A stretch of 64,000 bases of DNA from JBMOPD01 sp049323615 (lineage in GTDB: Bacteria; Bacillota; Desulfotomaculia; Desulfotomaculales; Desulfocucumaceae): the NCBI GenBank assembly GCA_049323615.1, contig JBMOPD010000107.1, positions 1 through 64,000 of the forward strand, in the 5' to 3' direction. The notes below the pieces were generated by a model. The model saw only the letters and a program-made list of their open reading frames with translations. It searched no databases and was not told where the DNA came from. Below, piece after piece: positions 51,371-60,303 of this stretch. The position numbers and the translations under genes were made by a program. Every line of letters starts with the position of its first letter. Within the stretch, counting starts at the first letter, position 1.

Positions 51371-52751
51371 AATTTTTATTGACAGAACGCTTAACTTTAT
51401 TCTCTTCTGGGGCATTTGGCTTCTGGCGCCGCTGCTGTTTGACATCTCCACAGCCGTAATTTATTTTTTCAGCCTGTCTGTACATATGAAAGATGAAGAT
51501 GAGACACCGGGGGACTTAAGTTATTATCCCTACGTAACCATCGTGGTGCCGGTGCACAATTCGGCCGGGACACTATACAAGTGCCTGCAGTCTATAGCAG
51601 ACCAGAGTTACCCGTCACAGTTCATACAGGTTGTCTGTGTTAACAACGGCAGCCATGACAACAGTTTTGAAGTATTCAGCGAATTCCAGCAAAGCCGCCA
51701 GGACATCAATTTGATGTGGACCTCCCTGGACCGGCCCGGCAAGTCAATAGCCCTGAATACCGGCATATACTCCGGGCGCGGGTCATACCTGATCAATGTT
51801 GACGCGGATACCTGGCTGGACAGGGAGGCCATTTTCCGCGTGGTGCAGGCCTTTGAAAATGACGACTCGCTGGTGGCAGCCACCGCTTCCATCAGGGTGG
51901 ATAAAGTCCTGGGTAAGAGCACTAATTTTATTGACATTATTAACTACTGCGAGGTCATTGAATACCTGATAGCCTTTGATGTGGGCCGGCGCTACCAGAC
52001 CATAACAAACACCCTGTTTACTCTTTCAGGCGCGTTTTCGGCATTCCGCCGGGACGTTATTCTTGAATCTTTCCTTTACCAGGAGCGAACGGTATCGGAA
52101 GATACCGACCTTACCTTTCAAATCAGAAACAAGGATAAGGTTAAGGAAAAAATGGGGCGTATCGGCTGTATACCGAGGGCAGTGGCCTACGTGGAACCCA
52201 TTGAATCCCTGGGTCGCCTTTATTCCCAGCGGGTGCGCTGGCAGCGGGGGGAGGTCGAGGTTGTGGCCATGTATAACAAGAAAATCCCCGGCGCCTGGAA
52301 GGCTATTTGGGATTTTACCTGCCGCATCCTCATTTCCGACCATACCCTGGCGTTTTCCAGGCTGTCATGGACCTTCCTGATTCCTTTCCTTTACTTTTTG
52401 GGATATTCGCTGTCCATGGTGCTGGTTGCAATGATGGGGCTTTTTGTGTGCTACACCATACTTGACGGGGCCTATTTCCTGGTGGCCTATAAAAGGGTGG
52501 ACAGGGATTTTCGGAATGAACTGAAAAAAATATGGTGGATAGTATTTATATTACCTTTTTACAGGTACCTGTCGTACTGGTTCCGTATTGGCGGGATTAT
52601 TGTGGGAATGACCGAAGAGAAGAGCTGGAAGGTGGAAAACCCGGTCAGTCAACTTAAAGAGGTATTAAATATTTATAAAAAAAGCTTTCAAAATTTGTCT
52701 CAATTATTAAAGGACACAGTACTTAAAGTTAAGAAGGTTCTTGGATTTTAA
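51363..52751 (+). CDS. Family 2 glycosyltransferase of the exosortase-G-associated type
   Basis: A membrane-bound processive-type glycosyltransferase, about 463 residues. An N-terminal helix (about 8-35) precedes the GT-A domain: VTIVVPVHNSAGTLYKCLQSI, the metal-binding VDADTW, the acceptor loop SEDTDLTF and QRVRWQRGE (QxxRW). Three or four C-terminal helices follow. ATG 51363 lies 10 bp after AGGGAG and overlaps the XrtG-like gene by 8 bp; an ATG three codons earlier is possible. XrtG loci regularly carry such a transferase, so it probably builds a surface glycan in the same pathway. Confidence 0.85.
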   Translation: MLEIFIDRTLNFILFWGIWLLAPLLFDISTAVIYFFSLSVHMKDEDETPGDLSYYPYVTIVVPVHNSAGTLYKCLQSIADQSYPSQFIQVVCVNNGSHDNSFEVFSEFQQSRQDINLMWTSLDRPGKSIALNTGIYSGRGSYLINVDADTWLDREAIFRVVQAFENDDSLVAATASIRVDKVLGKSTNFIDIINYCEVIEYLIAFDVGRRYQTITNTLFTLSGAFSAFRRDVILESFLYQERTVSEDTDLTFQIRNKDKVKEKMGRIGCIPRAVAYVEPIESLGRLYSQRVRWQRGEVEVVAMYNKKIPGAWKAIWDFTCRILISDHTLAFSRLSWTFLIPFLYFLGYSLSMVLVAMMGLFVCYTILDGAYFLVAYKRVDRDFRNELKKIWWIVFILPFYRYLSYWFRIGGIIVGMTEEKSWKVENPVSQLKEVLNIYKKSFQNLSQLLKDTVLKVKKVLGF

Positions 52752-52779
52752 GCCCCCTTCCCAGTCTGCACCTTTGGCG

Positions 52780-52884
52780 GGGAAGGAAAAACAACCTGAA
52801 GTAATCCCTGATTGTTTTAAATACTTTTATTTTGCTCTCACCCTGCTTCAAGTCGTATCTCAATACCAGGGGAACCTCGGAAAT
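52780..52884 (-). pseudogene. Remnant of a dolichyl-phosphate-mannose-synthase-like glycosyltransferase
   Basis: The minus strand reads ...EVPLVLRYDLKQGESKIKVF..., then KTIRDYFRLFF. This is the C-terminal end of the catalytic domain of DPM1-type family-2 glycosyltransferases (usually EVPxxLRYDxKxGxSKMxVxxTI). An in-frame stop lies just upstream and no 5' part is present. It looks like the leftover of a deleted gene next to the XrtG-like locus. The remaining 52752-52955 holds nothing else. Confidence 0.55.
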
Positions 52885-52955
52885 TTAAATTTATAGAAAA
52901 ATGATAGAATATATTAAACATTTAAGCTTTAAGTCAATAACTGGAGTGATTTTGC

Positions 52956-53861
52956 ATGAATTTAAAGCACCTGGAGACTTTTATCATGGTGGCGGAGCTG
53001 CAGAGCTTCACGGCGGCGGCCCGCAAGCTGTACATGAGCCAGCCGGCGGTCAGCTTCCAGATAAAGTCGCTGGAGGAGGACCTGCAGGTAACCCTTTTCC
53101 AGAGAAAGGATAAAAAGTTGAGTCTCACTCCGGCCGGGAGGCTTATGTACCCGGAGGCAAAAAAAATGGTGATGCGGTATCAGAAGATAAAGGCCGGGAT
53201 TGAGGACCTGCAGGGCCTTAAAACCGGCCATCTGGTGGTGGGCGCCAGCACCACTCCGGGGGAATACCTGATCCCTCTGCTGATCGGCAGTTTTCGCAAA
53301 AAGTATCCCGGCATCAACGTCATCCTCAGGGTGGCGGGCAGCGGCCAGGTTTTCCGGTGGTTGAAGGACCGGGAAATTGACATCGGCATAACCGGCTCGG
53401 TGGCCGCCGGCAATTGGGTGTCATGCCAGCCCTGGATTCCGGACGAGCTTGTTTTGATAGCCGGTACCGGGCACCCCTGGGTAAAGAGGAATGCCGTCGA
53501 CATCGGGGAATTGATTCAGGAGCCGTTTATCTTGAGGGAGGCAGGATCGGGAACAAGAAGGTCCTTTGAGCAGAAAATCAGTGAAAAGGGAATAGACCCC
53601 GGCCGGATAAACCTGACCATGGAGTTGGGCAGCACCATGGCTGTAATCACCGCCGTCCAGGCCGGCCTGGGTGTTAGCGTTGTTTCCGGCTGGGCGGCCA
53701 GGGACGCGCTGGAGTTGGGCAAAATTAAGAAAATAACGCCGCCCTTTGATATGAAAAGATACCTTTACCTGGCCAGGGTGAAGAATAACCTGGACGGCCC
53801 GCTGGCCGAAGAGTTTCTCAGTTTTATCACGGAAGAAAAAAATTATGGGCTGTTTGTTTAG
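52956..53861 (+). CDS. LysR-family transcriptional regulator
   Basis: 301 residues. The N-terminal winged HTH is HLETFIMVAELQSFTAAARKLYMSQPAVSFQIKSLEEDL (about 4-42), joined by a linker helix to a type-II periplasmic-binding-like effector domain (about 90-295, starting LVVGASTTPGEYLIPLLI). It lies 152 bp upstream of the CaiB-type CoA-transferase on the same strand and probably regulates it. The layout resembles CysB/CbbR-type activators; the effector is unknown. Confidence 0.92.
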   Translation: MNLKHLETFIMVAELQSFTAAARKLYMSQPAVSFQIKSLEEDLQVTLFQRKDKKLSLTPAGRLMYPEAKKMVMRYQKIKAGIEDLQGLKTGHLVVGASTTPGEYLIPLLIGSFRKKYPGINVILRVAGSGQVFRWLKDREIDIGITGSVAAGNWVSCQPWIPDELVLIAGTGHPWVKRNAVDIGELIQEPFILREAGSGTRRSFEQKISEKGIDPGRINLTMELGSTMAVITAVQAGLGVSVVSGWAARDALELGKIKKITPPFDMKRYLYLARVKNNLDGPLAEEFLSFITEEKNYGLFV

Positions 53862-54013
53862 AAAACGGGTATTATAAAGTACTGCCCGCCGTAATTTGAA
53901 CAGATTTGCGGATTATGGGCGGTGGTTGGGGCAGGAATTTTAAACGCGGTGTTAAATATTCATATTCAGGTAAATTTTCCTAATTGAAATACTTTGCCGG
54001 GGGGAAGGACGCT

Positions 54014-55171
54014 GTGGGACGTATGCTTGAAGGAGTCAGGATCCTGGATCTGAGCATGAATTTGCCGGGGCCGTACTGTACCATGCTGCTGTGTGATATG
54101 GGAGCGGATGTGATTAAAATAGAAGAACCCAGGATCGGCGACCAGGCCAGGGTGTTGAATGACCCTTTCTTTCACCAGCTGAACAGGGGGAAAAGAAGCG
54201 TCAAGCTTAACCTGAAAAATCCCCACGGGAGGGACATTTTTTTAAGGCTGGCCAAACATTCCGATGTGGTCCTGGAAAGTTTCAGGCCGGGGGTGGTGAA
54301 GAGGCTGGGGGTTGACTATGAGGCGGTGAAAAGGGTCAACGGCCGGATTATTTACTGCTCCATCAGCGGGTTCGGCCAGGGCGGGCCGATGAGGGATGTG
54401 CCCTGTCACGATCTCAACATTATCAGTATGACCGGAATACAGCATATGACGGGGGTAAAGGGAGGGCCTCCGGTGATGCCTTCGGTGCTGATTGCCGACA
54501 CGGCCACCGGGACCCTGGCCGCACTGGCCATAGTGTCCGCCCTCTGGCAGAGGGTGGTTAAAAATAAGGGGCAGTACCTGGATATATCAATGTATGACAG
54601 CTGCTTTTCCTGGCAGCATATTCACGCTTCCTTTCTTCTTTCGGGGTTTGAATACGGGGCCGGCGAGGGGATGCTTTCCGGGGCCGCGCCGTCCTATAAC
54701 CTTTATCAGACGGCCGACGGGAGGTATATCAGCATCGGCGCCGTGGAGCCCCATTTCTGGGCCGGCATATGCCGGATGCTCAACAAAGAACACCTGATCG
54801 ACAAGCAGTTTGCTTGCGGGGAGGAAGCGGAAAAGGCCAAGGAAGAGCTAAGACAGCTGTTTATAACCAAAACGGCGGACCAGTGGATGGATATCCTGGC
54901 GCCGTCCGGCCTTTGCGTGGCCCCTGTCCTTTCCCTGAGGGAATCCCTCGACCATCCCCAGGCCAGGCACCGGAACGTGATTGTTTCCACCGCATCAAAC
55001 GGGACTGCTCTTTCTCAGCTTAACTGCCCGGTCAGGGGGCCGGGCCTTGAGGAGCCTGCAGCCGCCAAGGGACCGGCCCTGGGCGGTCATAATGCCGAAG
55101 TGCTGAAGGAAATAGGTTTAAGTGCCGAAGAAATAAATAATCTTGAAGCCGGGGGCGCCTTCAGCTCCTGA
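54014..55171 (+). CDS. CaiB/BaiF family (type III) CoA-transferase
   Basis: 385 residues from GTG 54014, chosen because GGGGGGAAGGA ends 6 bp before it; the frame is open further up. The family moves CoA between an acyl-CoA and a free acid through an aspartyl-CoA intermediate, or racemises alpha-methylacyl-CoA. The start LEGVRILDLSMNLPGPYCTM, the GADVIKIEEP motif and the candidate catalytic Asp in LIADTATGTLAAL are present. It probably activates an organic acid without ATP cost, in keeping with the other CoA enzymes here. Confidence 0.9.
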   Translation: MGRMLEGVRILDLSMNLPGPYCTMLLCDMGADVIKIEEPRIGDQARVLNDPFFHQLNRGKRSVKLNLKNPHGRDIFLRLAKHSDVVLESFRPGVVKRLGVDYEAVKRVNGRIIYCSISGFGQGGPMRDVPCHDLNIISMTGIQHMTGVKGGPPVMPSVLIADTATGTLAALAIVSALWQRVVKNKGQYLDISMYDSCFSWQHIHASFLLSGFEYGAGEGMLSGAAPSYNLYQTADGRYISIGAVEPHFWAGICRMLNKEHLIDKQFACGEEAEKAKEELRQLFITKTADQWMDILAPSGLCVAPVLSLRESLDHPQARHRNVIVSTASNGTALSQLNCPVRGPGLEEPAAAKGPALGGHNAEVLKEIGLSAEEINNLEAGGAFSS

Positions 55172-55262
55172 ATAAGACGGCAATAGATAATCTGGATTTT
55201 GCGCAGGATTAACACACCTGCTCTTTTTTGTGATTTGCATATCTTCGTAAATTTTTTCATAA

Positions 55263-55269
55263 TTCGACT
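55263..55269 (-). promoter_or_regulatory. Possible Spo0A box upstream of the histidine kinase
   Basis: TTCGACT is a 6-of-7 match to the complement of the Spo0A box TGTCGAA, 81 bp before the kinase start. Weak alone. Confidence 0.2.
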
Positions 55270-55349
55270 AACTTTTACGATTTTCTACAAAGGATTTTTT
55301 TAATAGTTAAAGAATGCAACAACTAGTAAATGATGTGAGGTCATAAAAA

Positions 55350-57215
55350 ATGGATGACATCATAAGTCTTTTTTTGAAACTGTTTAACTTTATTGAAACA
55401 CCTATTTTTATGGTCTCCTATCCTGATTTATGTTATATTGCCTCAAACAGTGCCAGCAACAGGGAGTTTGTTTCCCTGCTGCTGGACAGAGAGGTTAGCG
55501 AAGATGAACTTATAGGTAAAACCATAGACGAAGTTTTTTCGAACTCAAACTTGACGTCAAAACTCAGGGAAGTTCTTTATAAAGCCGGTAGTGAGAAGAG
55601 AACGGTGCGGTTGGGCAATTTGTTGTTAACTGACCAGCAAGGCGGCATTAATACCTTTAATATTGTTTGTTTTCCGTTGACCATCGGCAACGGCTCCGTA
55701 AGATATATAGTGGGGTCGGCAGTGGATGTATCCCACCGGTCAAAGATTACTGAACAGGAAAAGTTAATCTCCAGGGCCACGGAAGCGTTAAAGAACAAGG
55801 AATTCCTGCTGTTGATTCTGAACATACTGCCCTTCGGGGTGCTGTTTTACAATAAAAATAAGGCTCTCCGGTTTGTAAACGATAGTTTTTTTTGGATCAC
55901 GGGTTATGAGCGGGAAGAGCTTTTGGGGCTTCAAAGGGATGAAGCCGAAAGAATGCTTTTTAGATTTATTGACAGTAAAGAAAGGGATAATGGAAACAGC
56001 GGCCCGGAAAATGATGTGCATGTTATTACCAAATACAATGAAATAAGGCCTGTCGAGCTTTACCATATTCCTTTGGTCAAGGCCGGCCTTGTTGATGGTG
56101 TTGTAACTGTAATAAGGGAAAAGACACCGGAGCAGGGGTTTGTTCAGGCAAATGTCACACTTCAGACTGTTCTGGACAGTATATTATCGGCGGTGGTCAT
56201 CACCGACAAGGATTCTTATGTGGTGGCATGCAGCAGGGAATTCCTGGAACTGTGCGAGCTGGAGGAAAGCCAGGTAATCGGCCAGCCCGTTAAAAGGATT
56301 CAAAACCTGTTGAATTTTCAAAGCGGCGATATTTCCTATCAGGGGTCCAAATATAAAGAAGGTCCCTATAAGTTTCAGGCAACCATCACCACCAAGTCTG
56401 AAAAGAAAAAGACCCTGTCCATTAATAACAGACCTCTCCTGAACAGGAGGGGAGAGTTTACGGGCCTGGTTTCGGTTGCCACGGACATGACTACCTTCAT
56501 AGAAAAACAGGAAAATTTAATAGAAAATGAAAGGCTTGCCGTAATAGGGCAGCTGACCTCCGGGATCGCCCACGAAATTAAGAATCCACTGACTGTAATA
56601 TCCGGATTTGCAGAGGTAACCAAGAGCAAGATACTGAAAATCAGTGGAAACGATAGTTTAAAAGAATCAATGCTTTACTACCAGCAGGAGATCGTCGATA
56701 ACTGCCGCCAGATGAACAGGCTTATCATTGACCTGCTGCAGCTGGCCAGGCCGAGGAAAACCGAAAAAGTAAAGATAAACCTGGCCAGCACACTGGACAA
56801 AATCTGTAATTCCTTATCGCCATACGCGCTTCAAAAGAACGTAACCTTGATCAAGAACCTTACGGCAGCCGATATTGATATGGAAATTGATCCCGTTCAG
56901 ATTGGACAGGTACTCCTTAACCTCTGCAACAATGCCATACAGGCCATGGCCAATGGAGGGATTTTAAATATAAGCACCGAACTTTGCAACGGGTTTTTAA
57001 TTATCGAGGTGTCCGACACCGGTTCCGGGATTAAGCCGGAAGACCTGGGCAAGCTGGGAACCCCCTTCTTTACTACCAAGGCCGAGGGAACCGGTCTCGG
57101 GTTGAGCGTGACCTACAGCATTGTCAGGGATTACGGCGGGAAAATCGAGGTGGAAAGCGAAGTGGGCAGAGGAAGTGTGTTTAAGGTATTCCTTCCGCTG
57201 AACAAAAGTAATTGA
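55350..57215 (+). CDS. PAS-domain sensor histidine kinase (orphan; sporulation-kinase-like)
   Basis: 621 residues, no membrane segment. Three PAS-like domains (about 1-130, 145-265, 270-385) precede a HisKA domain with the phospho-His in LTSGIAHEIKNPLTVISGF and an ATPase domain with N-box LNLCNNAIQAM, G1 VSDTGSGI and G2 GTGLGLSV. It is cytoplasmic and senses an internal signal. No response regulator is adjacent. The layout (multiple PAS + HisKA/HATPase, orphan) is that of the Spo0A-phosphorylating kinases of endospore formers, which is my best guess for its role. Confidence 0.9.
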   Translation: MDDIISLFLKLFNFIETPIFMVSYPDLCYIASNSASNREFVSLLLDREVSEDELIGKTIDEVFSNSNLTSKLREVLYKAGSEKRTVRLGNLLLTDQQGGINTFNIVCFPLTIGNGSVRYIVGSAVDVSHRSKITEQEKLISRATEALKNKEFLLLILNILPFGVLFYNKNKALRFVNDSFFWITGYEREELLGLQRDEAERMLFRFIDSKERDNGNSGPENDVHVITKYNEIRPVELYHIPLVKAGLVDGVVTVIREKTPEQGFVQANVTLQTVLDSILSAVVITDKDSYVVACSREFLELCELEESQVIGQPVKRIQNLLNFQSGDISYQGSKYKEGPYKFQATITTKSEKKKTLSINNRPLLNRRGEFTGLVSVATDMTTFIEKQENLIENERLAVIGQLTSGIAHEIKNPLTVISGFAEVTKSKILKISGNDSLKESMLYYQQEIVDNCRQMNRLIIDLLQLARPRKTEKVKINLASTLDKICNSLSPYALQKNVTLIKNLTAADIDMEIDPVQIGQVLLNLCNNAIQAMANGGILNISTELCNGFLIIEVSDTGSGIKPEDLGKLGTPFFTTKAEGTGLGLSVTYSIVRDYGGKIEVESEVGRGSVFKVFLPLNKSN

Positions 57216-57228
57216 AACCCAATGAGCC

Positions 57229-57259
57229 ACAGAGAACACAGAGATCACGTGTTCTCTGT
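57229..57259. repeat. CACAGAG-type inverted repeat between convergent genes
   Basis: A perfect 11-bp inverted repeat (ACAGAGAACAC at 57229-57239, GTGTTCTCTGT at 57249-57259), built of CTCTGTG words and followed by TTCTTTGTG. It probably works as a terminator between the kinase and cyclase genes: a T-tract follows at 57275-57280. A related CTCTGTG run lies at 58107-58132 on the other side of the cyclase gene. Confidence 0.65.
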
Positions 57260-57279
57260 GTTCTTTGTGCCCAATTTTT

Positions 57280-58056
57280 TCAGTCTATGATTGCCACGGC
57301 CCGGACCCAGCCGGCGCTGGCGGACTTGATTTTGACCGGAAAGCAGGCCACCTTGAACCCGGTGGGGGGTAACTGGTCCAGGTTGGTCAGTTTTTCCATG
57401 TGGCAGTACCCTTTTTCTATGCTGGCGAAATGGCCTTCCCAGATGATGGATGAATCCCTTGACTTTTCAAAATCCTTGGCGATTATGGGGAGCGGGCGGT
57501 CCCAGCTCCAGGCGTCGGTGCCGGTAACCCGCACTCCCTGGTTAAGCAGCCACAGGGTGGCTTCCCGGCCCATACCGCAGCCCTTCACCAGGTACTGCGG
57601 TGTTCCCCAGGCCTTGGCCGCGCCGGTGTAGATGAGCACTATGTCCAGGGGCTTGATGGTATACCCTATTTTTTTTGTGGCCTCTTCCAGGTCGGAGGCG
57701 CTTACCAGGTAGCCGTCGGGCTTGTCGCTGAGGTCCAGCATAACCCCGTCGGAGAAGCACCACTCCAGCGGAACCTGGTCTATGGTATAGGCCCTGGTGT
57801 CATCCCCGTCCATGGTGGGGTGGTAGTGCCAGGGGGCATCCAGGTGGGTGCCGCTGTGGGTGGAGAGTTTCAAAAACTCTATGGTCCACCCCAGCCCCTT
57901 GGGCAGATCCTGCCTGGTTGCCGTGGGGAAAAAAACGCACATACTGTCCGCGCCCTGCTCGTGGTTCATGTACTCGATGCTTGGTATCATCATTTCCGGG
58001 TCGCTGGGCAGGCCGCTTTCAATGGACACGGAGAGGTCGATAATTTTTTTTGGCAT
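57280..58056 (-). CDS. Cyclase-family metal-dependent hydrolase (kynurenine formamidase-like)
   Basis: 258 residues with the metal-binding signature HSGTHLDAPWHY (HxGTHxDxPxH). The family hydrolyses amides, lactones or cyclic compounds such as N-formylkynurenine or isatin using Mn/Zn. The start is an ATG with AAGGAGGT. It is flanked on both sides by CTCTGTG-type repeats. Its position next to a sodium symporter gene on the same strand suggests an uptake-plus-hydrolysis pair for an external organic compound; the substrate is unknown. Confidence 0.85.
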   Translation of the reverse strand: MPKKIIDLSVSIESGLPSDPEMMIPSIEYMNHEQGADSMCVFFPTATRQDLPKGLGWTIEFLKLSTHSGTHLDAPWHYHPTMDGDDTRAYTIDQVPLEWCFSDGVMLDLSDKPDGYLVSASDLEEATKKIGYTIKPLDIVLIYTGAAKAWGTPQYLVKGCGMGREATLWLLNQGVRVTGTDAWSWDRPLPIIAKDFEKSRDSSIIWEGHFASIEKGYCHMEKLTNLDQLPPTGFKVACFPVKIKSASAGWVRAVAIID

Positions 58057-58075
58057 TAATGATCTACCTCCTTGT

Positions 58076-58132
58076 CAGAATCCAGAATTCAGAATCCAGA
58101 GTCCAGATCTGTGGTCTCTGTGTCCTCTGTGG
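58076..58132. repeat. Heptamer tandem repeat, CAGAATC type, plus CTCTGTG run
   Basis: Five 7-bp units (CAGAATC, CAGAATT, CAGAATC, CAGAGTC, CAGATCT; 58076-58110), running into a CTCTGTG-type run (58107-58132). It lies between the symporter and cyclase genes. Confidence 0.8.
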
Positions 58133-58150
58133 CTAAAATGAAATTCAGCT

Positions 58151-60106
58151 TTACGCCTGGCTTGGGTATTTCTGCATTACCTGGCGCCCTTTTTCCGTCA
58201 GTAGTAGAATTCTGCGCCAAATACCCGTTTCCTTCAGGTAGCCCTGGTTAATCAGGTGGGAAACCACCGATGCCAGTTCAAGGGAACTCCAGCCTTTTTC
58301 TTCGGTTAGGCGGGTTATTTTTTCAGGTTCCTGGCCGGCTGCTTTAAGCACATCCAGGTGATCCGGCATTATCCCGTCCTTGACCATTTCCCGCTGGCTT
58401 TCTTCAAGTTGGGGCAGGACACTTTCCCCCAGAGGGGTGATGGCGAAGGTATAGAAGGCCGAACCCCACTTGCCCTGCCTCTTTATATAACCTCCCCGGT
58501 CCAGCTTTTCCACCGACTGGTTGCTTACCCTGGAGTCAGTTTTCAGGGCGTCGGTGATTTCGGACATGTAGCGGTATCCGTAGCGGATCAGATCGAGGAC
58601 CTTGTAATCGGTCTCGTCCAGCTCAGCCTTTTCCTGGCCTTTAAAGCCGGGGTCACCGTAATACTTGGGCTTGGTAACCAGGGAAATCAGCACGGCCGGA
58701 AACAGGGTGGCGATCAGGCCGGCCACTCCCACATGCATGATGTTTGAAATAGCATAGATCTTGGTCAGTTCAAGCAGGGTAAACAGCGCCATGGTGGCCA
58801 TGCCCAGCACTGTTCCCCACAATGCCCCGGTCCGGGTACAGCGGGGCCACAATATTCCCAGCAGGATCAGCACCGAGGGCGGGCCCAGCCAGGCATTGGC
58901 GAAGGCAAACAGGTAGATTGGCCCGCCGGGGTAAAAACAGAGGAACCAGGTTAAAAAGCCCAGCAGGAGCAGGATTACCCTGGAGGCTGCCAGAACCTGC
59001 CGGGAGTCGGCGCCGGGCCTGATTATCCTCTGGTAGATGTCCCTGGTGGCGGTGGCGGTGGCCCCGATGTGTGCTGTGGCGGCCGTGGAAATGGAGGCGG
59101 CCAGCGCACCGATAAGCAGGAATGAACTGAGGGCGGCCGGCAGGGCCTTCAGCAGGAACCCGTATGCTGCGGTGGTAGGCAGCTTGCCCACCGGGGCAAA
59201 GGTGGCGGGATGGGCTGCGCCTGCATAGACCCCAATAAAGGCCAGGGGCACGTAGATAACAAAAACCAGTATAATGCCGGCGTAGACATAAGATAACCGG
59301 GCTGCCCTCTCACTGCGGCAGGAAGCGGCCCTCAGCCAGTAATAGTTGTTGCCGTAAACCAGGAAGAAGGCAAAAAGCAAAACGAAGGTCAGGACGCTCG
59401 GGTATTTAAGGGTTAAAACCGGCACCGAGGCGCCTTTTATCCCTGCCGTCCAGTAGTTCGGCCCGGGCCAGCTCTTGGCCAGCCACTCACCTCCGCCATA
59501 AGTGTTAATCAGGGAAAAAATGAACAGCGGGATGGCCACCAGACCGATGATCATCTGGATAAAATCGGTCAGCGTTACCGCCCAAAGGCCGCTAAAGTAC
59601 GAAAAAGCCATAAAAATGAGGAAGCACAGTGATATTGAAACGAACAGCGGCCAGCCCACATAGCCGGTGATCACACTGGCCATGGAAACCACGTTGTTGG
59701 CCAGGATTCCGATCAGACCCAGTATGGTGGTAATGGTGACGATAAGCCTGACGTCAGGGCCGTATCTCATTTCCAGCCATTCCGGCAGGGTCTGGGCCCC
59801 GCACCGCCTGATGAAGGTGGTGAATAAAAGCCCATACAGAGCCAGTCCTCCCAGCGAGTAGATGGCGGCCCAGGACATTGACCCCCAAAAACCAAAACTT
59901 ACCGCCAGCCCGGGCCCCAGGGCTATGCTGGTGCCGGCAAACCCGATGGCGGCCACACCGAAGACATTGATTAAAAGGCTTACTTCCCGGCCGGCCAGGA
60001 TAAAGTCGGATGAGTCGTTAATCCAGCGCCTGGTGAGCCATCCGCCGTAGGTGAGAATTCCGGCGAAGATGATAAAAAATATAAGGAATACAAGTTCTCC
60101 GGACAC
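58151..60106 (-). CDS. Sodium:solute symporter fused to two winged-helix domains
   Basis: 651 residues. About 1-520 form a 12-13-helix sodium:solute symporter of the LeuT fold, with the family motif region GFAGTSIALGPGLAVSFGFWG and AASCRSERAARLSYVYAG. It normally couples sodium entry to uptake of an organic acid or sugar. The C-terminal 120-130 residues are soluble and contain two winged-helix-like units: MSEITDALKTDSRVSNQSVEKLDRGGYIKRQGKW and ELASVVSHLINQGYLKETGIWRRILLLTEKGRQVM. Symporters usually end soon after the last helix. A sigma-A promoter and a palindrome precede the ATG. The tail may bind DNA or protein. Confidence 0.87.
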   Translation of the reverse strand: MSGELVFLIFFIIFAGILTYGGWLTRRWINDSSDFILAGREVSLLINVFGVAAIGFAGTSIALGPGLAVSFGFWGSMSWAAIYSLGGLALYGLLFTTFIRRCGAQTLPEWLEMRYGPDVRLIVTITTILGLIGILANNVVSMASVITGYVGWPLFVSISLCFLIFMAFSYFSGLWAVTLTDFIQMIIGLVAIPLFIFSLINTYGGGEWLAKSWPGPNYWTAGIKGASVPVLTLKYPSVLTFVLLFAFFLVYGNNYYWLRAASCRSERAARLSYVYAGIILVFVIYVPLAFIGVYAGAAHPATFAPVGKLPTTAAYGFLLKALPAALSSFLLIGALAASISTAATAHIGATATATRDIYQRIIRPGADSRQVLAASRVILLLLGFLTWFLCFYPGGPIYLFAFANAWLGPPSVLILLGILWPRCTRTGALWGTVLGMATMALFTLLELTKIYAISNIMHVGVAGLIATLFPAVLISLVTKPKYYGDPGFKGQEKAELDETDYKVLDLIRYGYRYMSEITDALKTDSRVSNQSVEKLDRGGYIKRQGKWGSAFYTFAITPLGESVLPQLEESQREMVKDGIMPDHLDVLKAAGQEPEKITRLTEEKGWSSLELASVVSHLINQGYLKETGIWRRILLLTEKGRQVMQKYPSQA

Positions 60107-60139
60107 ATTTATCCCTCCTGATTAATGTTTTTATTTTAT

Positions 60140-60155
60140 TACTACCAGGGTAGTA
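60140..60155. promoter_or_regulatory. Candidate operator of the symporter gene
   Basis: A perfect 16-bp palindrome TACTACCAGGGTAGTA, 18-33 bp after the -10 and about 35 bp before the ATG. It is the kind of site a dimeric winged-helix protein binds. Confidence 0.5.
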
Positions 60156-60172
60156 TAATCTTTTTTAAATTT

Positions 60173-60201
60173 AATGTATATTCAGATTAATCCTGTGTCA
60201 A
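60173..60201 (-). promoter_or_regulatory. Sigma-A promoter of the symporter gene
   Basis: On the minus strand a perfect -35 TTGACA (60196-60201), a 17-bp spacer and TACATT (60173-60178), 67 bp before the ATG. Confidence 0.6.
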
Positions 60202-60303
60202 GGACAAATTTTCTCAGGAAAGAATTGGTAAGACAGCAGGCAATGACAGACCCTGCTGCGCCATTTGACGGGCTGGCGCGGGTTAAGGAAAGAGGAGCCT
60301 GTT

